From the IMG/VR virus record IMGVR_UViG_3300010153_000163, positions 1 to 20,365 of that record: a stretch of DNA of 20,365 bases. One strand, given 5' to 3'. Below, piece after piece: positions 1-8,092 of this stretch. The position numbers and the translations under genes were made by a program. Each line of letters begins with the position of its first letter. The first letter of the stretch is position 1. The notes beneath the pieces were generated by a model. That model ran no database searches. It was not told where the DNA came from and was given only the letters and a program-made list of their open reading frames with translations. The stretch comes from a virus.

Positions 1-178
1 AAGAACTGCGTTCTATATCTTCATCATCTATAAAGTCTGTTTCTAATGGAGATGCTTCAGGCTCAGGCTGATTGTATTGATTTAAAAAGTTTTCTTTTTC
101 TACAAGGTAATTATCATCAGTTACATAATCAGGTAACTCATGTATTAAACCATCATCTGTTTGAACATACTTAGGCAC
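1..178 (-). CDS. N-terminal fragment of a probable internal virion protein (cut by window edge)
   Basis: An open frame of 59 residues starts at a GTG (176-178) and runs off the left edge, so only the N-terminus is visible (MPKYVQTDDG...). It is acidic, with many Asp and Glu, and has no signal peptide or membrane segment. The start overlaps the stop of the upstream gene by 8 bases, the same overlap used elsewhere in this operon, and a weak GAG lies about 8 bases upstream. The ATG a few bases further in opens a frame that stops almost at once, so GTG is the only reasonable start. Its position after three probable internal or ejected proteins suggests it begins another, possibly large, internal virion protein. 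That role is inferred from position only. Confidence 0.6.
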   Translation of the reverse strand, partial: MPKYVQTDDGLIHELPDYVTDDNYLVEKENFLNQYNQPEPEASPLETDFIDDEDIERSS

Positions 179-1406
179 TTATATTCTCTATAACATCATT
201 AAAATCTTGTACAGAACTTTGAATGACACCGCCTGTTTGTTTTGTTTGTGGATTTATTTGTTGACTTGCTCTGTATTGTCGAATTAATTCAAGTTTTTTA
301 TCTCTTGCTTGTTTTGCAACTTTAGCTTGAGCTTCTTCTGCACTTAAACCTTGTCCTATATAAGCAATTACTGCCATAGTATCTATATCATCTTCAGTTA
401 AAATATCTGCTATATCTGAAGCCATGCCTCTTTGCACAGTTGGTTGCAAGTCTTTAGCTAAATTTACTAATTTAACAGCATCTATTTTATCTGAATATAT
501 TGGATTACCCTTATCATCAACACCTATTGGATCACCATAAACACCTAATGCTTGAGGATTACCAAATACACCAGATTTTATTTCTTCAGCTACTTGACCT
601 ATAGGACTTGTTTTATCTGCAAGACTTTTCATGTATTCTCTTGATGCAGCTTTATCTTCTGCTTTTATTTTTAACTCAGTAGCTTTGGCTAAATCATCTC
701 GTTCTGCTTTATCAAATCCAGCTTGAGCTACAAGACCATCTATTTGTTCTTTAGCTAATTTGTCTTCTTGTTTTGTTAATTGCATTTCAGATTTACTAAT
801 GCCATCTATTAAGTTATTAAGATTTGCACCTATTTGTTGTGGTGTAGCAGAAGTTCCTACAGCTATACCTGCTTGTAATAAGTTAAGACCACCTGCTAGT
901 TTTCTTTGTTTATCTAATTTTTCAGGCATTAACTTTGCTCTTGACTTGTAATATTCTTCTAGTGCTTTTTGAACTTCACTTTTTTCTCTAAAGTATCCTG
1001 ACTCATCTTCTTCTGTTTCAGGATCATCTTCTCTAAATGTAAAACCAAACATGCCATACGGATCAAATGGTACAGTTGTTCCTGCTTGCATCCTTACAGG
1101 TTCTTGTGGAATAGGTGGCATAGCATTATTTGGGGATTGCTGTGTTGAATTTACTAAATCCGCTATGCCACCGGAGGGAACATTTGATTGCATGGACATA
1201 AGCATTTCTTCACGCATGGTTGGTCGTGGTGGTGTTTTTTCATTTGCTGCCATGCGACCTTCATAATCTGTACGCATTTTTGCTCTGCGACTAATCTCTG
1301 ACATAACCAAATACTGTGGAAACATTCCACTTGGATTAGACATTTCTTGTTGCAATCTATTGTCAGGAACTGATTTTAAATTATCTTCTACTTGTATTAT
1401 GTTCAT
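171..1406 (-). CDS. Conserved marine-phage virion-associated protein (411 aa), function unknown
   Basis: A soluble protein of 411 residues without signal peptide or clear membrane segment. The N-terminus (MNIIQVEDNLKSVPDNRLQQ) followed by a stretch resembling 'P-x-Y-L-x-x-x-E-I-x-R-R' is a signature I recognise from marine phage proteins found beside the tail and internal-protein genes. Residues about 60-115 are rich in Pro, Met and Gln. Residues 140-260 are Lys, Glu, Ala and Gln rich and likely form long helices or coiled coil. The start is preceded by an 18-base gap that lacks a strong Shine-Dalgarno sequence but holds an inverted repeat. The context fits an internal or ejected virion protein of a short-tailed phage, but no enzymatic motif is visible and the role is not proven. 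Confidence 0.7.
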   Translation of the reverse strand: MNIIQVEDNLKSVPDNRLQQEMSNPSGMFPQYLVMSEISRRAKMRTDYEGRMAANEKTPPRPTMREEMLMSMQSNVPSGGIADLVNSTQQSPNNAMPPIPQEPVRMQAGTTVPFDPYGMFGFTFREDDPETEEDESGYFREKSEVQKALEEYYKSRAKLMPEKLDKQRKLAGGLNLLQAGIAVGTSATPQQIGANLNNLIDGISKSEMQLTKQEDKLAKEQIDGLVAQAGFDKAERDDLAKATELKIKAEDKAASREYMKSLADKTSPIGQVAEEIKSGVFGNPQALGVYGDPIGVDDKGNPIYSDKIDAVKLVNLAKDLQPTVQRGMASDIADILTEDDIDTMAVIAYIGQGLSAEEAQAKVAKQARDKKLELIRQYRASQQINPQTKQTGGVIQSSVQDFNDVIENISA

Positions 1407-1407
1407 C

Positions 1408-1423
1408 TATTAACCCGTTAATA
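1408..1423. promoter_or_regulatory. Hyphenated inverted repeat in the gap before the 411-aa gene
   Basis: Seven-base arms TATTAAC and GTTAATA flank a CC centre. They fill most of the 18-base gap between two virion genes, just upstream of the ATG at 1406. There is no T-run, so it does not look like an intrinsic terminator. It could fold over the translation start in the mRNA or bind a protein, or be chance in AT-rich DNA. A near copy lies inside the nuclease gene at 12535-12555. Confidence 0.3.
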
Positions 1424-1424
1424 T

Positions 1425-2351
1425 TTAACCACTACCTAGAGCTTTATATAAGCCTAGTCCACCTAGTCCAAGTCCTAACAACTGTTGAGTTGTGCTAGGT
1501 CTTGGTTGATATTGAGAAACTTGTGTGCCCGGAGTTACAGGTAGTCCTTGTAATATTTGACTGTAAAATCCAAGTTGTTGTCTTGGGAAAGCTACTTGGT
1601 TTAAGAAATCTTGATAACCCATATCAAGTCCAGCTTGTCTAAAGTTTCTTCCAATTTCTTGTGCTTCTTGTGCTGCCCTTAATCTATCAAAAGCTAATTG
1701 CTGTTGCATTGGTGCTTGTTTTGCTAACAACTCTGCTGACTGTAATCTTCTTATATTATCAGCTTGTTGTGCTTTTAATCTGGCTGCTCTATCTCTTTCA
1801 AATTGTTGTTGAGCTTGAGCAAAAGCATCTCGTTGACCTCTAGCTTCTATGTCAGACATTTGTTGTCCTAAATTTCTTTGTCTTTCTGCTTGTAATATGC
1901 CTTCCCTATAACCACCTAGACCACCTGATTGTGCTGCTCTTGATTCTATTTGTTGTCCTGTAATATCTGATGCTCTTTGTGCTTCTCTTTTTTCTATATC
2001 TGTTACAAGTCTTTGAAATGGGTTCATATACATTTCTGCTATACCTGTATTAAAAACACCAGCATCTGTAGGAGTTCCTGTGCCAACCTCTCTAGCTATT
2101 TGTGATGCTTCTCTACCTTCCATTGGTCCACTAGATAAACCTATAGCAGTTTGCCTACCTAAAACTCTTTGTGCTGCTGGACTAAGTTCAGCTAATCTTT
2201 GACCTGTATAAGTTCTATAAGGTTGCAAAGACTCTGCTTCACTTCTTTGCAATAATCTAGTGAAGTATGGCTCTGCATACTCAGGTAAATTAGTTTGTGT
2301 TACTGTTGATTCTGTTGTTTGTGGACCACCGCCACCGCCACCTTTACTCAT
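1425..2351 (-). CDS. Gln/Ala/Arg-rich internal virion-like protein (308 aa)
   Basis: The start is placed at 2351, where MSKGGGGGG begins. This ATG overlaps the stop of the upstream gene by 8 bases and has AGAGG about 7 bases upstream; the longer frame starting at 2369 would only add six residues read out of the upstream gene. A short glycine run is followed by a Thr/Glu-rich segment ending in 'NLPEYAEPYF', a motif I recognise from marine phage proteins near tail genes. Residues about 110-260 are dominated by Gln, Ala, Arg and Glu and should be strongly helical or coiled coil. The C-terminus is a glycine/leucine-rich hydrophobic stretch (LLGLGLGGLGLYKALG) that could insert in a membrane. Together with its neighbours this suggests an internal or ejected protein. 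No catalytic motif is seen. Confidence 0.68.
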   Translation of the reverse strand: MSKGGGGGGPQTTESTVTQTNLPEYAEPYFTRLLQRSEAESLQPYRTYTGQRLAELSPAAQRVLGRQTAIGLSSGPMEGREASQIAREVGTGTPTDAGVFNTGIAEMYMNPFQRLVTDIEKREAQRASDITGQQIESRAAQSGGLGGYREGILQAERQRNLGQQMSDIEARGQRDAFAQAQQQFERDRAARLKAQQADNIRRLQSAELLAKQAPMQQQLAFDRLRAAQEAQEIGRNFRQAGLDMGYQDFLNQVAFPRQQLGFYSQILQGLPVTPGTQVSQYQPRPSTTQQLLGLGLGGLGLYKALGSG

Positions 2352-2844
2352 TATTAAACCTCTTTTCAAATACTGTGTAAGCCTTATCCCATCCAGACTT
2401 ACCTAACCATTTCCAAAAACCAAATCTAGCAGTACATTCAATGCCATCACATTTATTATCTACAGCCCATGCTTCTGCTTTCTTTAAAAAACTCCAAGCC
2501 CAATCTTCTAAATCAGTACCACCTAAATATTGTATTGCTAATCTTTTACTATTAGGATAATGCACAAATTCAGTTGTTGCTACGCCCATTATTTTATTAT
2601 TTTCTTCTTTAAAAATAACCCATAACTCTTGTCTTTGTTGAATACAAGCTACTTTAAGTGCATCTAAACTCCATCTACCATTAGATCGTTCAACTGCTTT
2701 ATCTAAAAAAGGCACTACATCTTTCCATAATGTGTGCACATAATTTCCGGGAACTAAAGTTACAATATAATCTTTTGCAGGTTTGTAATTAACCTTATTT
2801 ATATCTTCTTTAATTTTTAAAACTGCAACATTTTCTTTTGTCAT
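2344..2844 (-). CDS. GNAT-like phage protein (166 aa), possible internal virion protein
   Basis: The fold pattern resembles the Gcn5-related acetyltransferase family: a strand-helix N-terminus, then 'LWVIFKEENNKIMGVATTEF' which looks like the central GNAT strands, then 'KRLAIQYLGGTDLEDWAW' in the place of the acetyl-CoA-binding strand-loop-helix, and a C-terminal 'FWKWLGKSGWDKAYTVFEK' like the last GNAT helix-strand. The classical R/Q-x-x-G-x-G/A loop is not obvious, so activity is doubtful. The ATG overlaps the upstream stop as ATGA. Position among internal-protein genes is reminiscent of T7, whose small internal virion protein gp13 also has GNAT-like features (my recollection, not checked). 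An acetyltransferase modifying host or virion proteins, or a structural descendant of one, are both possible. Confidence 0.55.
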   Translation of the reverse strand: MTKENVAVLKIKEDINKVNYKPAKDYIVTLVPGNYVHTLWKDVVPFLDKAVERSNGRWSLDALKVACIQQRQELWVIFKEENNKIMGVATTEFVHYPNSKRLAIQYLGGTDLEDWAWSFLKKAEAWAVDNKCDGIECTARFGFWKWLGKSGWDKAYTVFEKRFNNE

Positions 2845-5243
2845 ATCGGTAATACTTTTCCTTTATTTAATTCTTTAGGTTGTTGAGTTGTATTAGTTCT
2901 TTCTTGTCTAACTCTATCTAACATACCATCAAGTTCTTTTGCTCCAGCATCAGATGAACCATCACCTAATCCTGACACTACATCAGCAGGAATAATATAC
3001 TCTCCGGGTGATACAGCTACAGGTTGTTGTGTGCCAATCATTCCCATAACTTGATCATCCATACCACCACCCATGCCTTCTATCATTCCTTGTGTTTGCA
3101 TAGAACCCATTGGATTTAAAACTTGTTCTCTAATTTGCATAAATATTTCATTACCATATTTATCTATAAACATAGCTATAACTTCTGTGTTGTTAGGTAT
3201 TTGACCAAGTATTGCTTTTTGCACCATATCTAAATCTTCAGGCATTACAGTTGCACCACCTGCTTGCATATCTACTTCATAACCCATTGATCTAACAACA
3301 CTAGGTTTTTCTTCAGCTAATTTTTGTAAGCCTTTAGCATCTTCAGGTATTGTTTTACCTTCTTCCATTTCGTGTATAGCCATGCCTCTAGTTACATCTT
3401 CTAATTTTCTACCACTAGCTTTAGCTATTTTTTGATTATTTTCTATATCTCTTAAAAAATCATCAGTTGCTAAATTTAAATTTGTTTTTTGATCAGGTGA
3501 TCCACCACCACCACCACCTCTTATATTAAGGTTCATATTGCTAGGTGTAAAAGGAGTAACACTTGGCATCATAGGCATGTTAGGTATATTAAAATCCATA
3601 GGATTTGTTGGTATAAAAGGATCAAAATCTATAGGATTTGTAGGCATAACAGGATCAAAATCTATAGGATTTGTAGGCATCATAGGAGCAAAATCTATAG
3701 GATTTGTAGGTATATAAGGTTCAAAATTTATTGGACTTGTAGGAATTTCAGGAACATAAGGTGTAAAGTCTATCGGACTTGTAGGTAAATCAGGTATGTT
3801 TGGAACAAATGGAGCTACATCAATATCTGGATTTATAGGATTAGTCATTAAATAATCATTAATATCAAAATCTGGTTGATTAATACTACCCATAATTTCA
3901 TTAAAAGTTTCTCCACCACCGCCTAAATTTATATCTATATTTGTACCGCCTTTACCGCCAACAGAGGGAAAAGAACTATAAGGCGGAATAAATGATGCAG
4001 GTCTATTACTATAAGGAAAATAATTAAACTCAGCATCAATGCCCGGTCTGTAATATGAAGGCGGTTTAAATTGTCCTGTTCTTTCATACTCACCTGTTAT
4101 CATATTTTCTCTTGCAACTTCTCTACCTCTTGGAGCTATATCACTAGAAGGTCTAAATTGTGGTGGTGGTGTGTATGCAAAATCTTGTGCACCACTTATA
4201 GCTGATTCAAAACTAGTATCTGTTGGTAGCATTGGCATAGGGTTTGGATTAACGATAGGCATTGGCATAGTTACTCCTGCTGGTGCATAAGGCATTTGAT
4301 TTGGTAATGTTATTGGATTACCTTGAGTTGGTGCTGTTGGAAAAACAGGAGCTACATTTGGATTACCAAAAATTTCACCACCCTCTTGCATTGCAACAAC
4401 TCCACCTTCTTTTCCATAATAAGGACTACCAAAAGGTATTTGTTCTGGATTCATAGCATATAGTCTTCTTTTTCTTTCTTCTGCATCTTGTTCAAACTTA
4501 CGCATATCTTCTTCAAATTGTTCTTGTGCTTCCATAACACCTCTTTGTCCTTCGCCTATAGCTATAGGAACATAAGATGCTGGTTGTGCTAAAGCAGATA
4601 AAGTATCTCCACTAAATAAATTTTCACCTATAGCTGATAGTCTATTACCAGCACCAGACATACCTTGAGTATTTGCTAAAACATCTGCTGGTGTAGTTAA
4701 TCCAGATGCTATAGCTTCTTTAACTCCTTCTGCTGGTAAACCTGAACGAAATGCTGCCATTGTTCCTTCGGCTGCTGTTTGACCTGCTTGATCTGCTAAT
4801 GCTTGAGTTATTACAGGATTAGTTGCTGCTGCTCCTGTTCCTTCTGCTGCTGCTTCTATAAATTCTGTTGTAGCTTGATCAACTGCACCTTTAGTTCCTG
4901 CACCTACTTGACCTAAAACATTACCAATACCAAATCCTGTAATACCTGCCATGATTCCTTTTTTAAGATCACCTTCTGCTATAGCTGTGGCTAATCCTGA
5001 ACCTACAGCACCTGCTACTGCTGGACTCATTATTCCTGAAAACAAAGCAGTACCTGCTGCACTACCTAGTAAGGGTGCAAGAAAAGGTAGAAACATTTCA
5101 GGCTGTCCTGTTTGTGGATTTACAGTCATTGGCATAGTGTTAGCTAAACCCTGCACTTCTATAGGGTTCATGTGTACTAACATGCTATCGCCAAAACGAC
5201 CAGCGTTTGCTACTTGATTTGCTTCATTTTTAAGATTTTTCAT
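2841..5243 (-). CDS. Large Gly/Pro/Met-rich virion protein (800 aa), probable internal/ejected protein
   Basis: The N-terminus has 'GRFGDSMLVHMNPIEVQGLA', a signature I recognise from marine phage virion proteins. Residues about 48-120 are Gly/Ala-rich and hydrophobic (FLPFLAPLLGSAAGTALFSG and following) and could be membrane-active. Residues 235-262 are charged and helical. 'GGVVAMQEGGEIFG' follows near 280. The middle is Pro/Asn-rich with tandem NPIDF units (residues about 480-555). The C-terminal part carries 'PGEYIIPADVVSGLGDGSSD', another motif familiar from this family. A GAGG lies about 8 bases before the ATG, directly after the upstream stop. Size, composition and context favour an internal or ejected protein, although a tail component cannot be excluded. 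Confidence 0.65.
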   Translation of the reverse strand: MKNLKNEANQVANAGRFGDSMLVHMNPIEVQGLANTMPMTVNPQTGQPEMFLPFLAPLLGSAAGTALFSGIMSPAVAGAVGSGLATAIAEGDLKKGIMAGITGFGIGNVLGQVGAGTKGAVDQATTEFIEAAAEGTGAAATNPVITQALADQAGQTAAEGTMAAFRSGLPAEGVKEAIASGLTTPADVLANTQGMSGAGNRLSAIGENLFSGDTLSALAQPASYVPIAIGEGQRGVMEAQEQFEEDMRKFEQDAEERKRRLYAMNPEQIPFGSPYYGKEGGVVAMQEGGEIFGNPNVAPVFPTAPTQGNPITLPNQMPYAPAGVTMPMPIVNPNPMPMLPTDTSFESAISGAQDFAYTPPPQFRPSSDIAPRGREVARENMITGEYERTGQFKPPSYYRPGIDAEFNYFPYSNRPASFIPPYSSFPSVGGKGGTNIDINLGGGGETFNEIMGSINQPDFDINDYLMTNPINPDIDVAPFVPNIPDLPTSPIDFTPYVPEIPTSPINFEPYIPTNPIDFAPMMPTNPIDFDPVMPTNPIDFDPFIPTNPMDFNIPNMPMMPSVTPFTPSNMNLNIRGGGGGGSPDQKTNLNLATDDFLRDIENNQKIAKASGRKLEDVTRGMAIHEMEEGKTIPEDAKGLQKLAEEKPSVVRSMGYEVDMQAGGATVMPEDLDMVQKAILGQIPNNTEVIAMFIDKYGNEIFMQIREQVLNPMGSMQTQGMIEGMGGGMDDQVMGMIGTQQPVAVSPGEYIIPADVVSGLGDGSSDAGAKELDGMLDRVRQERTNTTQQPKELNKGKVLPI
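3591..3790 (-). repeat. Tandem 33-base repeat encoding PTNPIDFxPxx units
   Basis: Inside the 800-aa gene the protein reads as successive near-copies of an 11-residue unit, P-T-[NS]-P-[IM]-[DN]-F-x-P-x-[MI], with one 14-residue variant. The DNA shows the matching recurrence of 'ctataggatttgtaggcat' and close relatives. Five to six units are recognisable, degrading at both edges. Such a proline-spaced repeat should be an extended linker. Unit number may vary between relatives through slippage. Confidence 0.8.
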
Positions 5244-5582
5244 TTATCTTTCCTCTAAGGTTTCACAACCAAATACATTAAAACTCATATCTACTGCACT
5301 TGTGTAAACTTTTAAAACATCTGTTTGATTAAGTGTTATGCCAATAACAATAGCAAATGAATCATTAGCTGCCACAGATTTATCATAAAATAAAAATTGT
5401 TTATCGTCTGCTCCTGCACCTGCTACATGAACACTTAATCTAAATGTTATTGCTGAACCTGTTCTATTAGCTGCAACTATAGAACTTATTGTTGTTTGTG
5501 TTTTATCAGGAACTGTATAGAGCACAGTAGTTGTAGTAGCTGCTGGGTCTAATTGTCCTAATACTTTTAAACTATCAGCCAT
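5244..5582 (-). CDS. Small beta-rich phage structural protein (112 aa)
   Basis: A 112-residue protein of alternating polar and hydrophobic residues, rich in Thr, Ala and Val, without signal peptide or membrane helix. The pattern 'LYTVP...TTISSIVAANRTGSAITFRLSV' followed by 'VAANDSFAI' and 'VLKVYTSAVDMSFNVFGCE' looks like an all-beta sandwich, as in decoration, baseplate or fibre-associated proteins. I recognise similar small proteins in many marine phage genomes, always without known function. It overlaps the upstream 67-aa gene by 8 bases (ATGGCTGA). Being between the stabilisation protein and the internal proteins, it is probably part of the virion. Confidence 0.65.
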   Translation of the reverse strand: MADSLKVLGQLDPAATTTTVLYTVPDKTQTTISSIVAANRTGSAITFRLSVHVAGAGADDKQFLFYDKSVAANDSFAIVIGITLNQTDVLKVYTSAVDMSFNVFGCETLEER

Positions 5583-5778
5583 GTTTTACACCCATTAATA
5601 AAAATTGATGTCTGCGTATGGCTTTACTAACAACTGATTGTTGCATAGTTTTTAAAGTTCCTATTTCAGAATTAATATCTTGAAATGCTTGTTCAATAGT
5701 TCTTCTAGTTATTGCTTCATTGTTTTCGTCATATTCTAAACTAGCTATAGGTAAAGGTATATTTGATTTTTCTGCCAT
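5575..5778 (-). CDS. Small helical phage protein (67 aa), unknown function
   Basis: A 67-residue protein with no membrane segment. The first 20 residues are Pro/Leu/Glu-rich and likely extended; residues about 22-56 (AITRRTIEQAFQDINSEIG and following) form a predicted amphipathic helix; the C-terminus is basic (AIRRHQF...GVKHG). Its start overlaps the stop of the gp10-like gene by one base (TAATG) and its end overlaps the next gene by 8 bases. The clean coupling on both sides supports a real gene. A minor virion component or assembly factor is possible, but this is inferred only from neighbours. Confidence 0.6.
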   Translation of the reverse strand: MAEKSNIPLPIASLEYDENNEAITRRTIEQAFQDINSEIGTLKTMQQSVVSKAIRRHQFLLMGVKHG

Positions 5779-7646
5779 TATCTTTTGCCATCCTGTCTAA
5801 GTTCTAATCTTAAATCACCTAATCGCCAACTAAAATTATCTGCTGTATTTTCTATCCTAATAGCACTTTGTCTGCTTCTTGCTCTAGTATTTGTAAATGT
5901 AGAGTTAGGAGTAACAGCAACTGTTTGTAATGTAGATAAACTTTCTAATGGATAGTTTCTGCCTTTAATTACAAAATTAACTGTGTTACCTGTATCATCT
6001 GATCCTCTGTATTCAAGGTCTGGTATTAGTTTAGATATAAACATAAACTTTTCACCATCAGGGTCTAAATCAAAATCTGCTGATTCTATAAATGCTGTAA
6101 ATGATAATCCATCAGCACTATGTCCTATTTCATGGTTATATAAATAATTAATATCAGTGGTATCTAATTTACCAGCAGCTATAGGGTTATTTAATATGTA
6201 TGCTGGATTCCATGCTGTTCTAGTAAATCCATCATTGGTTGTTCCTATTGACCAAGATTTTTCTAAATAATTATATGTAACATATCTGTTTACTTCTTCA
6301 GAATCAGCACTAGGATAAAACCATATAATTTCATTATGTTGTGGTATTGGTGCTGCAAATACTTTAAATGCTTGATCTAAATTAAAATCACTAAATACAT
6401 GATCTAATACAGTACAGGGCAATCTTTGTGCAGAACCTGAGTATTGATAAAACGCACCATTATCCATAAAGAAAACTGTATTACCACCTGTTGCTACAGC
6501 ATTAGGAGATATTAAAGACATGCCTGTTGCTACTTCATTAAAACTAAAAATAAATGGAGCACCAACAAAACGCATAGATACAATACCTGCATCTGTCCAA
6601 ATAAGTATTTCTTGTCTAGTTTGTAAAGCACCTATAATTGTAGAGCCTGTAGAAAGTTGCACACCACCTGCTGAGTTAGTTGCTGTGGGTGTCCAATCAA
6701 CTGCATTTTCTGCATCTGAAAAACGAACTAACAATGGATCAAGAGTTGATGATCCTATAGCATTACATCCAAAAGCTATAACATGACGATCTACATCTGA
6801 CATCATAATTTGTAAAGCTGCTACTGGAGTATCACTTGCACCTGCTCTACTGCTTGCTGCTACTGCTCTAGTAGAAACACCTGATGATTCATCCCAATAA
6901 TATAAAGCACCATTTCTTGCTAAACATAATCCATCATCACCAAAATTATCTAATGACCATAACCTTAATTGATTTGTATTTGAAAGTGCTGTAGCTGATC
7001 CCCAAGTGCTTGCACTCCATGTTCCCACACCCCATCCAGTAGAAGAAACATAAGTATCTAATCCTACATTTATTTGATATGCACCAACAACAGAACTACC
7101 ACCATTACCAGTATCAGAAGAATTAGCAGTTACTGTAGAACCACTAGTATTTTTTGCTTCTACAGTATAAGAATTATCATTTACTATTGTTGCTATTTCA
7201 TATTCTTGGTTTAACACCGAAGCAATTATATTACCGCCTAAACTAGATGCACCACTAAAAGTAACAAAGTCTCCTTGTACTGCACCATGTCCTGTATCAG
7301 CAACTGTTAATGTTGCATCTCCATTAGATGCTGAAAAAGTTACATCTCCTGAACCTGTTGTAGATCGTATTGGAGTTATGTCATTAAATACATTACCTTG
7401 TTGTACATAAAGTTTTTTATGTGTGCCAATTAAATTATATTGAATTTGATCTGCATCTTTATAGACATGAATTTTTCTGGCTGTTCCAATAAAAGAATTA
7501 CCAGAATTTTTTTGCCAACCACCTATTCTTTCAGGTCTGCCTTTTCTAAATCTTATTTTGTCTGCATCAAACCAACCACCCTCATTAGAATAGTTTGTTC
7601 CTTCTTTATTAATTCCGGGTTGAAATTTAAATTTAGCAAAAGGCAT
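5778..7646 (-). CDS. gp10-like packaged-DNA stabilisation / head-tail protein (622 aa)
   Basis: The N-terminus 'FAKFKFQPGINKEGTNYSN' followed by 'GGWFDADKIRFRKGRPERIGGW' is the recognisable opening of a phage family usually annotated as packaged-DNA stabilisation or virion structural protein, related to P22 gp10 (from memory of the family). The body is beta-rich, and the repeated Trp/Gly strands and 'RLWSLDNFGDDGLCLARNGA' segments would suit a propeller-like fold. Near residue 140-180 a Ser/Thr-rich insert reads like an Ig-like or tail-fibre domain. P22 gp10 lies between the portal and the tail needle and helps hold DNA in. The start lies one base after the endolysin stop. Confidence is good for a virion structural protein and lower for the exact role. 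Confidence 0.62.
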   Translation of the reverse strand: MPFAKFKFQPGINKEGTNYSNEGGWFDADKIRFRKGRPERIGGWQKNSGNSFIGTARKIHVYKDADQIQYNLIGTHKKLYVQQGNVFNDITPIRSTTGSGDVTFSASNGDATLTVADTGHGAVQGDFVTFSGASSLGGNIIASVLNQEYEIATIVNDNSYTVEAKNTSGSTVTANSSDTGNGGSSVVGAYQINVGLDTYVSSTGWGVGTWSASTWGSATALSNTNQLRLWSLDNFGDDGLCLARNGALYYWDESSGVSTRAVAASSRAGASDTPVAALQIMMSDVDRHVIAFGCNAIGSSTLDPLLVRFSDAENAVDWTPTATNSAGGVQLSTGSTIIGALQTRQEILIWTDAGIVSMRFVGAPFIFSFNEVATGMSLISPNAVATGGNTVFFMDNGAFYQYSGSAQRLPCTVLDHVFSDFNLDQAFKVFAAPIPQHNEIIWFYPSADSEEVNRYVTYNYLEKSWSIGTTNDGFTRTAWNPAYILNNPIAAGKLDTTDINYLYNHEIGHSADGLSFTAFIESADFDLDPDGEKFMFISKLIPDLEYRGSDDTGNTVNFVIKGRNYPLESLSTLQTVAVTPNSTFTNTRARSRQSAIRIENTADNFSWRLGDLRLELRQDGKR

Positions 7647-7647
7647 A

Positions 7648-8091
7648 CTATATCTCTGTCCAGTCTTTACCTTGAAATAAAAGTGCCTCAGCTTCTCTGC
7701 GTCTTACTAAACCTTCTAACACTTTACCACCTGCTTTATTCCAACGCTTTATTTGATTAGGAGTTTCATCCCAATCTTTTTCATTAATTTTTTTTAACAT
7801 TGTACTGTTATTAAGATTAGTAGGACCTAAGTTATATGTCCATGCTACCAAAGCATCAAATTGATTTTGTTCTAAATCAACTTTAACTGCATCATTTACA
7901 TATCCACTATACTCATGTAGTTCTTCTTCAAGCCAAGCATCAGCTTGTTCTTGTGTACAAGTATCACCAGCTTTAACTCCTTTAGTTCTGCCATAAGCAA
8001 TAGTTAAAACATTAACAGCATCGTAATATGCTTCTAATTTACAACCTTCAAATTTTTTAATTAATGATATACCTTCATTTGATATTTGCAT
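7648..8091 (-). CDS. Endolysin, T4-lysozyme-type muramidase (GH24)
   Basis: Cleaves the beta-1,4 bond between N-acetylmuramic acid and N-acetylglucosamine in peptidoglycan at the end of infection. With the start at 8091 (MQISNEG...) the protein is 147 residues, the usual size of the family. The triad spacing E-x8-D-x5-T is present as Glu15 (KKFEG), Asp24 (EAYYD) and Thr30 (VLTIAYG), equal to T4 lysozyme Glu11, Asp20, Thr26. The family motifs 'QNQFDALVAWTYNLG' and 'RWNKAGGKVLEGLVRRREAE' follow. I chose this start because AGGGG lies about 7 bases upstream and the ATG is one base past the holin-like stop; the longer frame would read 18 residues out of that gene. There is no signal or SAR segment, so release should need a holin. 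Confidence 0.93.
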   Translation of the reverse strand: MQISNEGISLIKKFEGCKLEAYYDAVNVLTIAYGRTKGVKAGDTCTQEQADAWLEEELHEYSGYVNDAVKVDLEQNQFDALVAWTYNLGPTNLNNSTMLKKINEKDWDETPNQIKRWNKAGGKVLEGLVRRREAEALLFQGKDWTEI

Positions 8092-8092
8092 T

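Noticed and set aside
2349-2369. Start at 2369 (MKRGLIM) for the 308-aa gene
   Set aside because: It would read six extra residues from the upstream gene; ATG 2351 has AGAGG at good distance and the usual 8-base overlap.
3591-3790. Tandem repeat considered as a CRISPR array
   Set aside because: Units are contiguous, in frame and without spacers; they encode a proline-spaced peptide repeat.
4951-5217. Plus-strand open frame of 88 codons opposite the N-terminus of the 800-aa gene
   Set aside because: Shadow of a well-supported minus-strand gene; low stop frequency comes from its Gly/Ala-rich coding. The same applies to other plus-strand frames (for example 760-951, 1051-1266, 6520-6786, 7440-7760, 8286-8588, 12755-12970, 15954-16187, 19054-19305 and 19652-19918).
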